Source: Bacillota bacterium (GTDB taxonomy: Bacteria; Bacillota; Clostridia; Lachnospirales; Cellulosilyticaceae). Taken from it: DNA of 32,180 nt. The DNA lies in contig JAEYPM010000029.1 in NCBI GenBank assembly GCA_023410675.1, forward strand, positions 1 through 32,180. The letters are read 5' to 3'. The stretch's first letter is position 1. Every line of letters starts with the position of its first letter. The notes under the pieces were generated by a model. It was not told where the DNA came from and did not search any database. It was given only the letters and a program-made list of their open reading frames with translations. The position numbers were made by a program, and so were the translations under genes. Shown here piece by piece: positions 8,220 to 17,061 of the stretch.

Positions 8220-8576
8220 CCCAGGGCAATCCTTTAACAAATTTCTCTTGCTATGGCTTGGAGAGTTTATTTCCGCCATAGGAAGTGGACTGACGGCATT
8301 TGCATATTGGGATTTTTATTCTTTGCAATGCTTCCACTGGCGAATACAAGCATAGATTATCTGATGCGAACACATATTAAAAATGAACTTCAAGGTAGAG
8401 CGTGGGGCGTACTTACCAATAACGTAGGCAAAGTCATAGGAACAGGATATGGAAGGGGAGCAGGGTTTGTTATTATGATTTCTGGAATACTTCTTAGCAC
8501 TGTTGCTATTGCTCTGTATGGTATGAAATCAGTTAGAAAACTTGAGAAAAGAGGTGGTTTATGTACTACTCAATAA
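8203..8576 (+). pseudogene. Remnant of an MFS transporter with internal deletions
   Basis: Two frames carry pieces of one major facilitator. From the ATG at 8203 or 8212 (overlapping the tetR stop, with AAGGAGG at 8194-8200) the first frame encodes a typical MFS N-terminus ending GSGLTAFA, then runs to TAG at 8353-8355. A second frame, open from about 8297 to the TAA at 8574-8576, encodes a typical MFS C-terminus: MLPLANTSIDYLMR, then GRAWG, then VGKVIGTGYGRG and a last hydrophobic helix. About 300 residues between helix 1 and the C-terminal part are missing, with a frame change near 8303-8308. A second, in-frame loss seems to lie near 8420, where GRAWG and IGTGYGRG are normally tens of residues apart. 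No functional carrier can be made. The remnant's end overlaps the permease start by 16 nt. Confidence 0.85.
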
Positions 8577-10879
8577 TTAAAGGTGATATTTTAAGAAGTA
8601 AGTTTGCCTCGCTGATCACGGTAGTATTTGTTACTTGTGCAGCCATGCTTATTTCCCTTGCTATAGTCCTTAGCATCAATCTTTTAGGTGCTATAGATAC
8701 CCTTATGACTAAGGCACAAACACCTCACTTTATGCAAATGCATTCAGGAGATTTAGATATGAATAGACTGAGTGATTTTGCAAACCAAAATAATATGGTA
8801 GAAGATTTTCAGGTTTTGGAATTTTTAAATGTTGATGGAGCTAAGATCATCATTAATGGAAACTCCCTTGCTGATAGTGTTCAAGACAATGGGTTTAGCG
8901 TGCAAAGTGAAAAATTTGATTTTTTACTTGATCTAAGTGGCAATGTGATCACTGTAAAAGATGGGGAGATATATGTTCCCATAGTGTATATGAAAGATGA
9001 TCGTGCAAAAATTGGTGATCAGATTACTATAGGAGAGACAAAACTAACTGTAGCTGGATTTCTTAGAGATTCTCAGATGAATTCTAATCTTTGCCTCTCC
9101 AAAAGATTTCTTGTGAGTGCCAATGATTATATTAAAATAAAAAAACAGGGTAATGTAGAGTATCTGATTGAATTTCGATTAAAGGATTTAGATCAGCTGA
9201 GCACTTTTGAAAATGCATATACCATAGAAGGGCTTGGTGCAAATGGTCCTACGATTACTTATCCACTTTTTAAAATGCTTAATGCAGTTTCAGATGGCAT
9301 AATGATTTCAATTATCTTTCTTATAAGTGTACTTGTTGTTATCGTATCACTTCTTTGTATTCGTTTTACGTTGCTCACTAAAATTGAAGAAGAATACCAA
9401 GAAATAGGGGTTATGAAAGCCATAGGACTGCGTAGCTGGGATATAAAGAAAATATATCTTGCTAAATATGCATTAGTAGCAGGCGTTGGTAGTGCTTTAG
9501 GATTTACATTATCTCTTTTGTTTAAGGGGATGCTTCTTGAGAATATACGACTTTTTATGGGTGAAGCTAAGAGCGGTCCCTTTGCTTTAATTATTGAAAT
9601 CATTGGCGTATTTATTGTATTTTTTATCATCGTGGCATATGTAAGCGGTGTTTTGAGGCGGTTTAAAAAAATATCCGCAGTTAAAGCCATAAGATTTGCT
9701 ACAAATGAGGATGGTTTTAAGGGAGCAGATGATTTTTACCTCAGCAAGAACAAGGTACTACCTACTAATATTTTTCTTGGCATTAAAGATATTCTTACAA
9801 GAACAAAGCTTTATATTACGATGCTTGTAGTTCTTGTCTTGTGCACATTTATTATGATTGTACCCAAAAACTTATATACTACAGTTTCTTCTAAAGATTT
9901 TATAAGATATATGGGAATAGGAAGCTGTGCGATACGTATTGATATTCAACAAGTGGATAATGTTTTAGAAAAGAGCATGGCAATTGAAAACTACATACAA
10001 AAGGATAAGGACATTACGAAATATGCCTTGTTTACTACAAAGACCTTTGATGTAATAACCGAAGATGGTTCAAAGACAAAAATAAAGGTTGAACTAGGAA
10101 ACCACACAGTATTTCCTATAGAGTATGTGAATGGAAGAGCCCCACAAGAAGAAAACGAAATAGCTCTTTCAGTGATTAATAGTAATGAACTAAGTAAAGG
10201 AGTCGGTAATGATTTAACGCTATTTGTCCATGGTCAGGAGAAAAAGCTTAGAGTCAGTGGTATTTATTCTGATGTTACCAATGGTGGCAAAACAGCAAAA
10301 GCTATTTTTGAAGACAACCAAGCAGAAACTATGTGGTGTGTTATTAATATAGAGGTTAAAGATCAATCATTGATAGGAAAAAAGGCTTCGGAATATGCAA
10401 CTTCATTTGATTATGCAAAGGTCTCTGATATCAATACATATGTTTTTAAGATCTTTGGTCAGGTCATTAGTTCTGTGAAAAAAGCTACTTATACTGGAAC
10501 GGCTATTTCACTTATTATGATACTGCTTATTACTCTTTTGGTTATGAAAATGCTTATTGTAAGGGACAGATATAGTATTACTGTATTAAAGGCAATAGGT
10601 TATAGAAATTCAGATATTATGACTCAGTATGTTTCAAGGTCAGCATGTATTATAATTCTTTCCATTTTCTTCGGTGCACTTTTGGCAAATACTTTAGGAA
10701 AAGTATTTATTGGTGGCATGATTTCCATGTTTGGAGCTACATCATTTGCGTTTACAATCAATCCTATTTCAGTATACCTATTATGTCCAATCATGGTCGC
10801 ATCAACAGCAGTCATTGCAACACTTGTAAGTGCATCAAATATAGAAAAAATTAAAATATCTGATAGTATAAAGGAGTAG
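8561..10879 (+). CDS. FtsX/MacB-type ABC transporter permease
   Basis: This 772-residue membrane protein has an N-terminal transmembrane helix (about 20-45), a large extracytoplasmic domain (about 50-240), a first FtsX-like three-helix block (about 245-375), a fourth hydrophobic anchor (about 415-435), a second extracytoplasmic domain and a second FtsX block (about 640-760). This two-repeat layout is typical of long Firmicute FtsX-like permeases, which work as mechanotransducers or lipid/peptide/antibiotic exporters with a MacB/LolD-type ATPase rather than as conventional importers. The ATPase gene follows after 3 nt. The start lies inside the end of the MFS remnant, with AGAGGTGG just upstream, indicating translational coupling in the original operon. 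Control is probably by the upstream TetR. Confidence 0.9.
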   Translation: MYYSIIKGDILRSKFASLITVVFVTCAAMLISLAIVLSINLLGAIDTLMTKAQTPHFMQMHSGDLDMNRLSDFANQNNMVEDFQVLEFLNVDGAKIIINGNSLADSVQDNGFSVQSEKFDFLLDLSGNVITVKDGEIYVPIVYMKDDRAKIGDQITIGETKLTVAGFLRDSQMNSNLCLSKRFLVSANDYIKIKKQGNVEYLIEFRLKDLDQLSTFENAYTIEGLGANGPTITYPLFKMLNAVSDGIMISIIFLISVLVVIVSLLCIRFTLLTKIEEEYQEIGVMKAIGLRSWDIKKIYLAKYALVAGVGSALGFTLSLLFKGMLLENIRLFMGEAKSGPFALIIEIIGVFIVFFIIVAYVSGVLRRFKKISAVKAIRFATNEDGFKGADDFYLSKNKVLPTNIFLGIKDILTRTKLYITMLVVLVLCTFIMIVPKNLYTTVSSKDFIRYMGIGSCAIRIDIQQVDNVLEKSMAIENYIQKDKDITKYALFTTKTFDVITEDGSKTKIKVELGNHTVFPIEYVNGRAPQEENEIALSVINSNELSKGVGNDLTLFVHGQEKKLRVSGIYSDVTNGGKTAKAIFEDNQAETMWCVINIEVKDQSLIGKKASEYATSFDYAKVSDINTYVFKIFGQVISSVKKATYTGTAISLIMILLITLLVMKMLIVRDRYSITVLKAIGYRNSDIMTQYVSRSACIIILSIFFGALLANTLGKVFIGGMISMFGATSFAFTINPISVYLLCPIMVASTAVIATLVSASNIEKIKISDSIKE

Positions 10880-10882
10880 CTT

Positions 10883-11641
10883 ATGAATAATTTGATTGCA
10901 TGTAAAAATATAGTAAAATCATTTGGCTTAGGCAATGAAAAGCTAAAAGTGCTTCGGAATGTTTCTGCTGAGATTAGTGAAGGAGAGTTTATAGCAGTTA
11001 TGGGTCCCTCGGGGTCAGGCAAGTCTACCTTGCTCTTTGCACTGAGTGGCATGGACAGTATTGATAGTGGAGAAGTGATTTTTGATCATATAAATTTATC
11101 CTCATTAAAGGAAGATGAGCTTTCGGATTTACGCAGATTAAAAATGGGGTTTGTGTTTCAACAACCAACCCTGCTAAAAAGCTTAAATATACTCGATAAT
11201 ATTATCCTTCCCACCATGCGTGATGGACGAAAAAATGTGGCAAGTGCTATAGAGAAAGCTAAGACGCTTATGAAAAAAACCGGCATTGCTGGCCTTGAAG
11301 AACGGGATATCACTAAGGTTTCAGGTGGACAGTTGCAAAGAGCAGGAATATGTAGGGCTCTCATGCAAGATCCCAAGGTTATCTTCGCTGATGAACCAAC
11401 TGGAGCCCTTGATTCAAAGTCTGCCAAAGAAATTATGAATATATTTTCAGAAATTAACCAAGGGGGGACCACCCTTATGCTTGTTACCCATGATGTAATG
11501 GTTGCAGCCCATGCTCAGCGCATTTTATTTATGCAAGATGGAAAGATAGTCAATGAACTTAGACTATCAAAATTTGACCACGGGAACATAAATATTAGAA
11601 TAGAGGAAGTGACATCAAGCATGAGAAAAATTGATCACTAG
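10883..11641 (+). CDS. ABC transporter ATPase (MacB/LolD type)
   Basis: This 252-residue ATP-binding subunit is cytoplasmic and peripheral. It has Walker A GPSGSGKST (41-49), a Q-loop in VFQQP, the signature SGGQ (147-150), Walker B VIFADE (166-171) and the switch His203 in VTHD. The length and motifs match the LolD/MacB group that pairs with FtsX-type permeases. AAGGAG at the end of the permease gene and the 3-nt gap to it indicate coupled expression, so the two should form one transporter. It may also serve the second, ATPase-less permease at 13467, which is inference. Confidence 0.95.
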   Translation: MNNLIACKNIVKSFGLGNEKLKVLRNVSAEISEGEFIAVMGPSGSGKSTLLFALSGMDSIDSGEVIFDHINLSSLKEDELSDLRRLKMGFVFQQPTLLKSLNILDNIILPTMRDGRKNVASAIEKAKTLMKKTGIAGLEERDITKVSGGQLQRAGICRALMQDPKVIFADEPTGALDSKSAKEIMNIFSEINQGGTTLMLVTHDVMVAAHAQRILFMQDGKIVNELRLSKFDHGNINIRIEEVTSSMRKIDH

Positions 11642-11686
11642 AGTTAAGATCATTCGTAGTGTCGCATTGAACGGAATATTTATATT

Positions 11687-11959
11687 TTAAGAGATAGTAC
11701 CATAGTACTTATGATGCGTAATCATATCTTGTAATGTAGAAAAAAACAATTCAGTCTCTAGTTGGTCAGGCTCTGTGCAAATAGTATATCTTATATTTGA
11801 TTGGTCAAGTTGATAAATAACATATTGATAGTCATAATGTTGCCAAATAAATTCATAAATAACACCATTAAGCGTAAATTGGCCACTACCTAAAGACCCC
11901 AAATGCTTGTATTGAATGTGATATTTTTCAACTATTTTTTGACCTTTGAGATTATCCAT
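11687..11959 (-). CDS. Small conserved-looking protein of unknown function
   Basis: This 90-residue protein is encoded on the - strand between two + strand units. I do not recognise the family. It is rich in Tyr, Gln and aromatic residues (for example YEFIWQHYDYQYVIYQLDQ), has no signal peptide, membrane helix or Cys cluster, and looks like a small alpha/beta cytoplasmic domain. Support for it being real: AGGGGATG (complement of 11967-11974) lies 7 nt before the ATG, and it is alone in its orientation with nothing overlapping it. It is convergent with the ABC ATPase gene and divergent from the lipoprotein gene; a hairpin at 11989-12010 lies in the shared upstream region. Confidence 0.62.
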   Translation of the reverse strand: MDNLKGQKIVEKYHIQYKHLGSLGSGQFTLNGVIYEFIWQHYDYQYVIYQLDQSNIRYTICTEPDQLETELFFSTLQDMITHHKYYGTIS

Positions 11960-11988
11960 AGCATGACATCCCCTAATTTAGAATAGTA

Positions 11989-12010
11989 TCTGGCATTGAA
12001 TAGCCAGATT
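11989..12010. other. Inverted repeat between divergent genes
   Basis: ATCTGGC (11989-11995) and GCCAGAT (12004-12010) form a 7-bp stem with an 8-nt loop, extended outward by AATAG/CTATT after a 2-nt mismatch. It lies between the - strand small gene and the + strand lipoprotein gene and could be an operator or a leader hairpin. Confidence 0.45.
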
Positions 12011-12092
12011 CTATTAAAAAAGTATATATTTATTATAACAATTTTGTTCTATAATAATAGTATTATAAATCTAAATGAGGTGGAAGGAAGAA

Positions 12093-13319
12093 ATGATGAA
12101 AAAGAAATTAGTTATGCTTGGAATGATTCTTGCAGTAAGTATGAATTTTGCTGTGGGATGCAATAGAGCAACACATTTACCTGAGACATCAAAAGACGTC
12201 ATAAACACAACTACAGATAGACTGAAAACAGAAGATACTGCTATAAATGATACGTTACATATAGAAGAGACAGATAATGAGTCAGAAATTGATGAGTATG
12301 TACAAAGATTTTTAGATAGCATTGGATCAAACGGATATATCCTTGATAAAAGTAATACAGAAAAACTAACCTATGATGCTATCTATGCTATGGGAACAAA
12401 GGAATTAGACTATGCACGTAATGAAATATATGCAAGGCATGGCTATGTGTTTCATTCACCCCAGTACAATACATATTTTACATCTAAAGAATGGTATAAT
12501 CCTGTAGAAGACAATTCTTCTATTACATTAAATAAATTAGAACAATACAACATAGCATTAATTGAGTTTACTAAAGAACTTCGTGAAAGAGATTATGGTG
12601 GTGAATTTGAACGCGTTAGTGAGCAAAATATTTATGAAGCAAATAAGGAAGTTCACCTTGACATAAATGGAGATGGTAAAGATGAAGTCATTACCTATGA
12701 CACGCTTGGAGAAGATGGCGAGGATATCTACAAAGCAATGATTCATGTTAATGGTGATGCTGTAGAAGTTAGTGGATGTTTAGATACAGAGTTTGCTATA
12801 GTGGATATCGATCCAAATGACACTTATAAAGAAATATTAGTCAGCGACTTTGGACTAAGTGATGATTATAGAACATCTTATTATATCTTTAAAGATAATA
12901 AGATTACTCAGATTGGAGAAACAGAAGGTATTTTTGATTTTGGAATTAGGATTAATGGAGATGGGACATTTATAGCAAGGACAAGGACAGACTTTTTGCA
13001 TACCTGGCATTATGCCAAGAGGCATTACTTAGATCAAAGTCATAACATAGCAGATATTCATGATGAACTTTATGAGGATAATACACCTGTTTTTCTTCAA
13101 GAGTCTTGTGCGTTCTATGCAGAAAAAGATGTAAGTAGTGATACATTTACATTAAGTGAAGGACAAGTTGTTACACTTGTTGCAAGTGATCTTAATGAAT
13201 GGGTTCAAATAAAAACTAAAGGTGGGAAAACGGGCTGGTTAAAGCTGACAGATTATAACAAATTAGAAGATGGAAAAAGTATACATCAAATTTTTTTAGG
13301 GCTTTTCTTTTACGACTAG
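12093..13319 (+). CDS. YARHG-domain lipoprotein with C-terminal SH3-like domain
   Basis: This protein of about 408 residues has a lipoprotein-type signal: MMKKK, a hydrophobic stretch, then AVGC with Cys23 as the likely lipidated residue. A Thr/Asp/Glu-rich spacer leads to a YARHG domain (around residues 90-150; core LDYARNEIYARHGYVF), an extracellular domain of unknown function. Next is a segment with DINGDGKDEV, resembling a calcium-binding FG-GAP/dockerin-like loop. The C-terminal roughly 80 residues look like a bacterial SH3-like domain (for example EWVQIKTKGGKTGWLKL). The start at 12093 (or 12096) follows GGAAGG; the upstream ATG at 12075 lies before that site. The protein is presumably anchored on the outer face of the membrane. 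Its partner and role are unknown; the permease gene at 13467 lies 147 nt downstream. Confidence 0.82.
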   Translation: MMKKKLVMLGMILAVSMNFAVGCNRATHLPETSKDVINTTTDRLKTEDTAINDTLHIEETDNESEIDEYVQRFLDSIGSNGYILDKSNTEKLTYDAIYAMGTKELDYARNEIYARHGYVFHSPQYNTYFTSKEWYNPVEDNSSITLNKLEQYNIALIEFTKELRERDYGGEFERVSEQNIYEANKEVHLDINGDGKDEVITYDTLGEDGEDIYKAMIHVNGDAVEVSGCLDTEFAIVDIDPNDTYKEILVSDFGLSDDYRTSYYIFKDNKITQIGETEGIFDFGIRINGDGTFIARTRTDFLHTWHYAKRHYLDQSHNIADIHDELYEDNTPVFLQESCAFYAEKDVSSDTFTLSEGQVVTLVASDLNEWVQIKTKGGKTGWLKLTDYNKLEDGKSIHQIFLGLFFYD

Positions 13320-13335
13320 TCTGCGAAAAAAATGT

Positions 13336-13362
13336 ACCGATCATTATGAATAATGAGCCGGT
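13336..13362 (-). other. Hairpin oriented like a - strand terminator
   Basis: ACCG-A-TCATTAT pairs with ATAATGA-GC-CGGT. The adjacent run of A residues at about 13326-13332 becomes a T-run on the - strand, so it would terminate leftward transcription. No - strand gene lies immediately to its right. Confidence 0.4.
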
Positions 13363-13426
13363 CACTGTCATTAAAGCACATAACAAAAGGAAAGACAAAC
13401 ATCTAGATTAATCTTCTATATAATAA

Positions 13427-13444
13427 GATCATCATAGTATGATC
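13427..13444. promoter_or_regulatory. Inverted repeat before the second permease gene
   Basis: GATCAT at 13427-13432 and ATGATC at 13439-13444 are a perfect 6-bp inverted repeat with a 6-nt spacer. It lies just after a TATAAT at 13419-13424 and 23 nt before the permease ATG, a plausible operator position. No good -35 is visible. Confidence 0.4.
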
Positions 13445-13466
13445 ATCACATTATATGGAGGTTAAG

Positions 13467-15971
13467 ATGAAGATATTAATGAAGTATTTACTGCGTCAGC
13501 TCATAGAAAAAAAGTTTCGTTCTTTCTTAGTCTTTTTTTCACTTGTGCTTACAACTGCGTTGTTTTTTACTTCTTTAGCAGTAACGGATACTATATCAAA
13601 TATAAATTTAAAGATGCACCGAAGCGAATTTGGGAATGCAGATATTCGTATATTCCCTAAAGATGAATTTGGTGCATCTTCTTATGTTGCACTTTCTCGT
13701 GCAAAAAGTATAAAGAATGAAGCAGAATATATTATTGGGACACTAAATGCAACTGCAGTATATGAACCAAATCATGATGAGAGAATTTATGCAAGCGTTA
13801 TAGGAACCACAATTGAAGATGTTAAAAGCCATAATCCTATCACTTTAGAAGATGACAATGAACTTAGTTTATTAGGACCAAACGAAGTCATTATAAGTCA
13901 AGCAGTAGCACAAAAGTATCATTTAATAGTGGGCAGTGAAGTTAAACTAGAACTTAATGGACGCAAAAGGCCATTTGTGGTTTCAGGTATTGCGGAGAAA
14001 GAAGGCATTTTTCTCTCAGAAAGAGGAACTGCGATTTTTATTATGGCTAAGCAGACTTTATCACGGATATATGGAACAACGAGCGATCAATCAACAAATA
14101 TTTATATTAAACTAAAAGATGAAGAGGTCAAAGATCAACTAATCAAAAAGTTGCAGTCAGATTACATTCAGTGTGAGGTGACAGAGGCTTTGAATTCTTC
14201 AGACCTTAGTCAGTCTATGACAGAAATTCAAGTACCTCTAAAATTGGTAACCATTATGGTTGTTCTAATGAGCATATTTATTATCTTTACATCTTTTAAA
14301 GTTATTTCTATAGAGAGGCTCCCTATTATTGGAACTTTTCGTAGTGTAGGTGCAACTAAAAAGAAAGCAATGCTGTTAATGAGTATAGAAAGTGTTATAT
14401 TTGGTATAGTCGGAGGAGCTTTAGGAAGCTTAGCAGGCACTGTGGTTCTATATGTTATTGTAAATGTTTTAGGTTCGGGGGAAATAAATAGTATAAAAAC
14501 AATACCAAGCTATCCATTGATTTATCACCTTTATGCATTTGTATTTGCTGTGTCATTATCTTATTTTAGTGCACTCATCCCCATAAAAAGTATTTTTAAA
14601 GCGTCAACAAAAGACATTATTTTAAATACAGTAAGTAGAGAAAATAAGAGAAGTAAATGGTGGCTTTTTATTGGCACTTCACTTTTTGCATTAGCTGTTA
14701 TGATCCCAAGGTTTATACCTGATCATACACTCATAGTGCTGATTATTGATAATACGTGTATTGTATGTATTCTGGTTTCAGTAATCATGTTAATTCCTTA
14801 TATTATTCAAATGACGGTACCAATATTAGATAAGGTATTTGCATTTTGTGGGGAAGATGCTAAGGTTGCTACAAAAAATATAAGAGATAATAAAAATATA
14901 TTAAATATTATAGGGCTATTGGCAATAGGCCTATCTACACTTATGCTCATATCAACTATTCAGACATCTTTTATAGACAGCATTGTTAATATCTATAGCA
15001 AATCAGTAAAATATGATCTTATGCTAAGTCATAGACAGTCAGAGAAAATGTTTGTAAGAAAAATGATGCGTATGGAAGGTATTTTAGATGCTACAGGAGC
15101 AGTAAGTGAAAGACATGTAGAGATAATAGATCATAATCTATCCATTAACTGGATGGTAGGAATAGATGAACAACATTTCTTTGATCACTTTGATATGAAT
15201 CTTTCACAAGAAGCACAAAAAAACATAGAAAAATTAGGACAGGATAGAAATATTATTATAGGAACTGTACTTAAAAATAAATTAGGCGTAAAGCTAGGAG
15301 ATCCATTAAGAATTAAGCTAGGAGATAAAGAATATACCTATAAGATCATTGGTTTTTTAGACACTTTATATATGTCTGGAAATATAGGGCTTATTTCTGA
15401 AAGAAACATGATGAGAGATGGAGGATACCAGTATTATACAGAGATTTATGTTAAAACAAGCAAATCTCCTGACTTAGTACAAAGTGAATTGAAAAAAAGA
15501 TATTTAAAGGACCTCTTTCTTATCTATACGAGACAAGAATTATTGATTGCAAATAAAGAGGGTGTGGAAAAAGTATTTTCTATATTAAAAAGTTACTCTC
15601 AGCTTACAATGGTAATAGGGATTATTGGAATTATCAACAACTTTCTCGTGAGCTTTATAGAAAGAAAAAAGGGTTTGGCAATTTACAGGTCCATAGGCAT
15701 GAGCGGAAAACAACTTAAAAAAATGCTAATTTTAGAGGGCGTTTCAAGTGGTGTTATTGGTGGAACTGTTGGGCTTATAGCTGCTATTCCAATGATAGGA
15801 ATTATGCCAAAAGTCATGGGAAAAATTGTTGGGCCTATGGAAATGAAGTATTCTTTTAGTTTATTAACAGGCTATTTCTTAGCTGCAATAGGCATTATGA
15901 CATTAGCTTCTATAATACCAAGTATGAAAGCATCTAAGATAAGTATTATTGAAACTATTAAAATGGAATAA
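13467..15971 (+). CDS. FtsX/MacB-type permease, ATPase not adjacent
   Basis: This 834-residue membrane protein has an N-terminal helix (about 18-40), a large extracytoplasmic domain, an FtsX-like block around residues 255-370 containing TFRSVGATKKKA, two further hydrophobic segments (about 400-450), a second extracytoplasmic domain and a C-terminal FtsX block (about 705-830) containing IYRSIGMSGKQ and ending in SIIETIKME. The ATG at 13467 follows TGGAGG at 13456-13461; the ATG at 13455 lies inside that site. Such permeases need a LolD/MacB-type ATPase. None is adjacent; the nearest is at 10883-11641, separated by an opposite-strand gene and a lipoprotein gene. It may share that ATPase, use one elsewhere, or transmit a signal with the lipoprotein upstream. 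Substrate unknown. Confidence 0.9.
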   Translation: MKILMKYLLRQLIEKKFRSFLVFFSLVLTTALFFTSLAVTDTISNINLKMHRSEFGNADIRIFPKDEFGASSYVALSRAKSIKNEAEYIIGTLNATAVYEPNHDERIYASVIGTTIEDVKSHNPITLEDDNELSLLGPNEVIISQAVAQKYHLIVGSEVKLELNGRKRPFVVSGIAEKEGIFLSERGTAIFIMAKQTLSRIYGTTSDQSTNIYIKLKDEEVKDQLIKKLQSDYIQCEVTEALNSSDLSQSMTEIQVPLKLVTIMVVLMSIFIIFTSFKVISIERLPIIGTFRSVGATKKKAMLLMSIESVIFGIVGGALGSLAGTVVLYVIVNVLGSGEINSIKTIPSYPLIYHLYAFVFAVSLSYFSALIPIKSIFKASTKDIILNTVSRENKRSKWWLFIGTSLFALAVMIPRFIPDHTLIVLIIDNTCIVCILVSVIMLIPYIIQMTVPILDKVFAFCGEDAKVATKNIRDNKNILNIIGLLAIGLSTLMLISTIQTSFIDSIVNIYSKSVKYDLMLSHRQSEKMFVRKMMRMEGILDATGAVSERHVEIIDHNLSINWMVGIDEQHFFDHFDMNLSQEAQKNIEKLGQDRNIIIGTVLKNKLGVKLGDPLRIKLGDKEYTYKIIGFLDTLYMSGNIGLISERNMMRDGGYQYYTEIYVKTSKSPDLVQSELKKRYLKDLFLIYTRQELLIANKEGVEKVFSILKSYSQLTMVIGIIGIINNFLVSFIERKKGLAIYRSIGMSGKQLKKMLILEGVSSGVIGGTVGLIAAIPMIGIMPKVMGKIVGPMEMKYSFSLLTGYFLAAIGIMTLASIIPSMKASKISIIETIKME

Positions 15972-16006
15972 CTTTTGGGAAAGTTGTGAAGTAATAAATA
16001 ATTATA

Positions 16007-16035
16007 TTGCGAAAAAATAACAAGAAAGCTATAAT
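16007..16035 (+). promoter_or_regulatory. Sigma-A promoter of the LytTR-DUF3021-S41 operon
   Basis: TTGCGA (16007-16012) and a perfect TATAAT (16030-16035) are separated by 17 nt, 36 nt before the LytTR start codon. Confidence 0.75.
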
Positions 16036-16070
16036 GAACCTATAAAATCTAAGATAAGAGAGCGTTACTT

Positions 16071-16616
16071 ATGAAAGTAGAGTTAATATGTTCAGAGTCG
16101 ATAAAGCCTATATTAAAAGAAGTTTTATCAGCTAGAAATATAGATGTAACTGAAAAATCTGATGCATGCATTGTAGAAAAAGGCTATGAAGTGCCTTTTG
16201 GGCACGTTGGGATCATGTTTGAACTTGAGCACATGGATAAACTTTTGACATTTTTAGACCAGTTCTTAAAAGTGCCAGAAGAACGGTTAAATTCTATTGT
16301 AGGCAAATATGATGATGAAAAATATGAGATTATTCCTTTTGACAAGATTTGTTATTTTGAGACGAGAAGTAATATAACATTTTGTATAACAGAAATAAGT
16401 GAATATAGAGTTAAGGAAAAGTTATACGAGCTAGAAGAGAAGCTTCCTAATAGCTCTTTTATTCGCGTAAACAAGTCTTCTATTGTTAATATTTCAAGTG
16501 TCAAGCAAATTATTCCTTGGTTTGACAGGAGGCTTATCCTTCGGTTTGACAACAGTAGAGAGGTTGAAGTTGCTAGAAGACAGGTCAAAAAGTTTAAAGA
16601 ATTCTTAGGAATGTAG
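16071..16616 (+). CDS. LytTR-family DNA-binding regulator
   Basis: This 181-residue protein has a short N-terminal domain (about residues 1-70) without the Asp phosphorylation pocket of a receiver, then a LytTR DNA-binding domain (about 80-180) with the typical CYFETRSNITF and FIRVNKSSIVNI segments. Such receiver-less LytTR regulators are usually encoded next to DUF3021 membrane proteins, as here (10-nt gap), and are thought to be controlled by that partner rather than by a histidine kinase. AAGAGAG precedes the ATG and a strong promoter lies upstream. Likely targets are its own operon and neighbouring envelope genes, possibly the permease just upstream. Target assignment is inference. Confidence 0.9.
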   Translation: MKVELICSESIKPILKEVLSARNIDVTEKSDACIVEKGYEVPFGHVGIMFELEHMDKLLTFLDQFLKVPEERLNSIVGKYDDEKYEIIPFDKICYFETRSNITFCITEISEYRVKEKLYELEEKLPNSSFIRVNKSSIVNISSVKQIIPWFDRRLILRFDNSREVEVARRQVKKFKEFLGM

Positions 16617-16626
16617 GAGTTTATCT

Positions 16627-17061
16627 ATGAAACAGATAAGATTGTATTTAAAAATTGCTTTTTTATCAGCTATGATAGGATTAGCTGCAAGGTTGGTATG
16701 GTTTGCTTTAAGTGAATGCAAGAGTCTTACACTAAAAAGTATTATTGAATATATGTGTTATGGTCTTATTTTTGGAACAGTTACACTTGTATCACTTTCT
16801 TATAGCATACAAAGACTTAGAAATCCTATCTATATTTTTGTTATAAATTTAGTTGTTCATGTATTTCTTATGATTTTGTTATTTGCATATGTAAACAGCC
16901 AAATAAATCAATTCCCTTTTCTTTTTGAATGGGTGTGTATTTTTCTCGTTACGTTATCATTTAGTACACTAGTAACAGTTTACTGGTACAAACACTTCAT
17001 TAAGTATAATCAAAGACTTGAAACTAAAAAAGAATCTTTAAGAATAAAAAAGAATCTTTAG
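16627..17061 (+). CDS. DUF3021 family four-helix membrane protein
   Basis: This 144-residue protein has four predicted transmembrane helices (about residues 8-28, 40-60, 70-92, 97-120) and a short basic cytoplasmic tail. Length, topology and position directly after a LytTR regulator match DUF3021, members of which are thought to inhibit or sense for the linked LytTR protein. The gene starts 10 nt after the LytTR stop; GTAGGAG overlapping that stop codon is the ribosome binding site. Its C-terminus KKESLRIKKNL is encoded by a 20-bp tandem repeat that also contains the stop codon, so tail length may vary between strains. Confidence 0.82.
   Translation: MKQIRLYLKIAFLSAMIGLAARLVWFALSECKSLTLKSIIEYMCYGLIFGTVTLVSLSYSIQRLRNPIYIFVINLVVHVFLMILLFAYVNSQINQFPFLFEWVCIFLVTLSFSTLVTVYWYKHFIKYNQRLETKKESLRIKKNL

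Noticed and set aside
9259..9690. 143-codon - strand frame inside the first permease gene
   Set aside because: It is antisense to a well-supported coding gene, has no ribosome binding site worth noting, and its composition mirrors the membrane segments of the + strand.
10624..11052. 142-codon - strand frame across the permease/ATPase junction
   Set aside because: It overlaps two clear genes and covers the Walker A coding region in antisense, with no independent support.
15970..15985. AACTTT-TGGG-AAAGTT hairpin at the stop of the second permease
   Set aside because: The stem is short (6 bp) and lacks a following T-run, so I do not call a terminator; it could be chance in A+T-rich DNA.
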